Below are positions 5,275 through 6,122 of a DNA stretch of 6,122 nucleotides, one piece after another. Made by a program: the position numbers and the translations under genes. This DNA comes from Methyloceanibacter sp. (GTDB lineage: Bacteria; Pseudomonadota; Alphaproteobacteria; Rhizobiales; Methyloligellaceae): the NCBI GenBank assembly GCA_016649675.1, contig JAENXG010000148.1:1-6122 (forward strand), written 5' to 3'. Each line of letters begins with the position of its first letter. The stretch's first letter is position 1. Under the pieces are notes generated by a model that saw nothing but the letters and a program-made list of their open reading frames with translations, ran no database searches and had not been told where the DNA came from.

Positions 5275-6122
5275 CTAGCCCGAGATTAGCATGCCAGCCC
5301 AGGCCGCGAGCGCGACCAGGATCAATCCCGGTATCACGCGAAGAGCAAAAGAACGCCCGCCACTGGTACAGGTGAGGAGCATCTTGCTGAGCGTGTTGGT
5401 TGAAAGCCCGGCGAGAATTGGAACAATGGCATCAACCGCATTCATTTTTCCCGATGCAACGAGCGAGGCCACCGAGATCGCGGCCGAATGCGTGTCGACG
5501 AAGCCGGCGACCGCAGCGGCCACGATAATGCCCGTCTCGTCGAACCATTCCCGGAGAGCGGCGGAAGCAACCAGGATGCCGGAGAGGGTCAAGGCGAATA
5601 GCAAAGCCGCAGAGACGCTGAAGGCTCGTCCTGGCTGCACTTCATTTTCGGCCTTCTGCCGGAGAGCCGGGATCGTGAAAACAGCACCGTAGGCGACGGC
5701 AGCCAAGCCGGCGCAGATCAGAGGCACCGACAGTGTTTGAAGGGTAATCGTGCTGGTGGCGGCAAGAACAAGGGCCATCTGGACGATCGTCGCGACCGTC
5801 GACAAGACTGCACCCGCCACAGCAGCCGCAAGAACATCCGGTATCTTCGCAGCTCTTGCCCCCATGGCACCAATTGTGGCGGTACTGGAGATGAAGCCTG
5901 AGGCGAGACCTGCAATCGGGAGCCCGAACCGAGCGCCCAGCATGCGGACTGCGGCGTAGCCGGCGGCGCTGATGGCCATGACGAGGATTACGACAATCCA
6001 GATTGTGTGTGGGTTAAGCGCGCCGTACGGTCCCATCGGTTGATCGGGAAGGAGCGGCAAGACGATCAGCGTCGCTCCGGCGAAGATCAAAGCGTCCTTG
6101 ACTTCGTCTTCTGTGAGTACCC
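5275..6122 (-). CDS. MgtC/SapB-family membrane protein with DUF4010 (N-terminus cut off)
   Basis: About 282 residues of the C-terminal part of a polytopic membrane protein are visible. The frame is open to the window edge, so the true start lies outside, and the TTG at 6090 is internal. The first visible part reads LTEDEVKDALIFAGATLIVL, then LPDQPMGPYGALNP, the typical junction after an N-terminal MgtC-like domain. Hydrophobic helices follow, with SGFISSTATIGAMGARA, AGFVDTHSAAISVASL and LSTNTLSKM, motifs I associate with the DUF4010 domain of MgtC/SapB-type proteins. Full-length members are about 420 residues, leaving roughly 140 residues off the edge. The stop at 5275-5277 is 13 bases from the convergent kinase stop, with no room for a terminator between them. 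The function of the fused family is not established; MgtC itself is linked to magnesium-limited growth and ATPase control. Confidence 0.85.
   Translation of the reverse strand, partial: VLTEDEVKDALIFAGATLIVLPLLPDQPMGPYGALNPHTIWIVVILVMAISAAGYAAVRMLGARFGLPIAGLASGFISSTATIGAMGARAAKIPDVLAAAVAGAVLSTVATIVQMALVLAATSTITLQTLSVPLICAGLAAVAYGAVFTIPALRQKAENEVQPGRAFSVSAALLFALTLSGILVASAALREWFDETGIIVAAAVAGFVDTHSAAISVASLVASGKMNAVDAIVPILAGLSTNTLSKMLLTCTSGGRSFALRVIPGLILVALAAWAGMLISG

Noticed and set aside
1..6122. CRISPR array, insertion sequence or phage genes
   Set aside because: No regularly spaced direct repeats, transposase or integrase frames, or phage structural motifs were found on either strand.

Overview
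The window looks like chromosomal DNA of a GC-rich alphaproteobacterium, most likely of the Bradyrhizobium / Rhodopseudomonas / Afipia group. The assignment is inferred from base composition, the gene families, and the pairing of tRNA-Cys and tRNA-Asn around a small PGPGW-type membrane protein gene; no rRNA or species marker is present.

Left part (1-1318): tRNA-Cys(GCA), a 100-residue two-helix membrane protein on the minus strand, and tRNA-Asn(GTT). Downstream of tRNA-Asn lies a stretch with no intact gene. It does hold a well-supported broken gene at 987-1230: a strong ribosome binding site and ATG open a frame that is cut after 20 codons, and dropping one base gives a coherent protein of about 80 residues.

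Middle part (1319-3072, minus strand): a secreted monoheme cytochrome c with the features of the XoxG/cytochrome cL type that accepts electrons from lanthanide methanol dehydrogenase; a gene-free gap of 330 bases; then a two-gene unit made of a small periplasmic PepSY protein followed five bases later by a four-helix cytochrome b561. The order of transcription is PepSY, b561, then (after the gap) the cytochrome c.

Right part (3213-6122): an OmpR-family response regulator and its sensor kinase, transcribed divergently from the PepSY/b561 unit. The 140-base divergent promoter region carries a series of AGGT repeats, two of them exactly 11 bases apart, which is the geometry expected for an OmpR/PmrA/QseB-type binding site. 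The kinase has a short periplasmic sensor with a very acidic segment. It converges on the C-terminal part of a MgtC/SapB-DUF4010 membrane protein that runs off the right edge.

Working model (inference): the two-component system senses a cation or envelope condition and controls the divergent PepSY/b561 membrane electron-transfer unit, and possibly the cytochrome c beyond it. PepSY/b561 next to a QseBC-like pair is a recurrent proteobacterial arrangement. The apparently orphan XoxG-like cytochrome beside it is the less usual part, together with the frameshifted small gene after tRNA-Asn.
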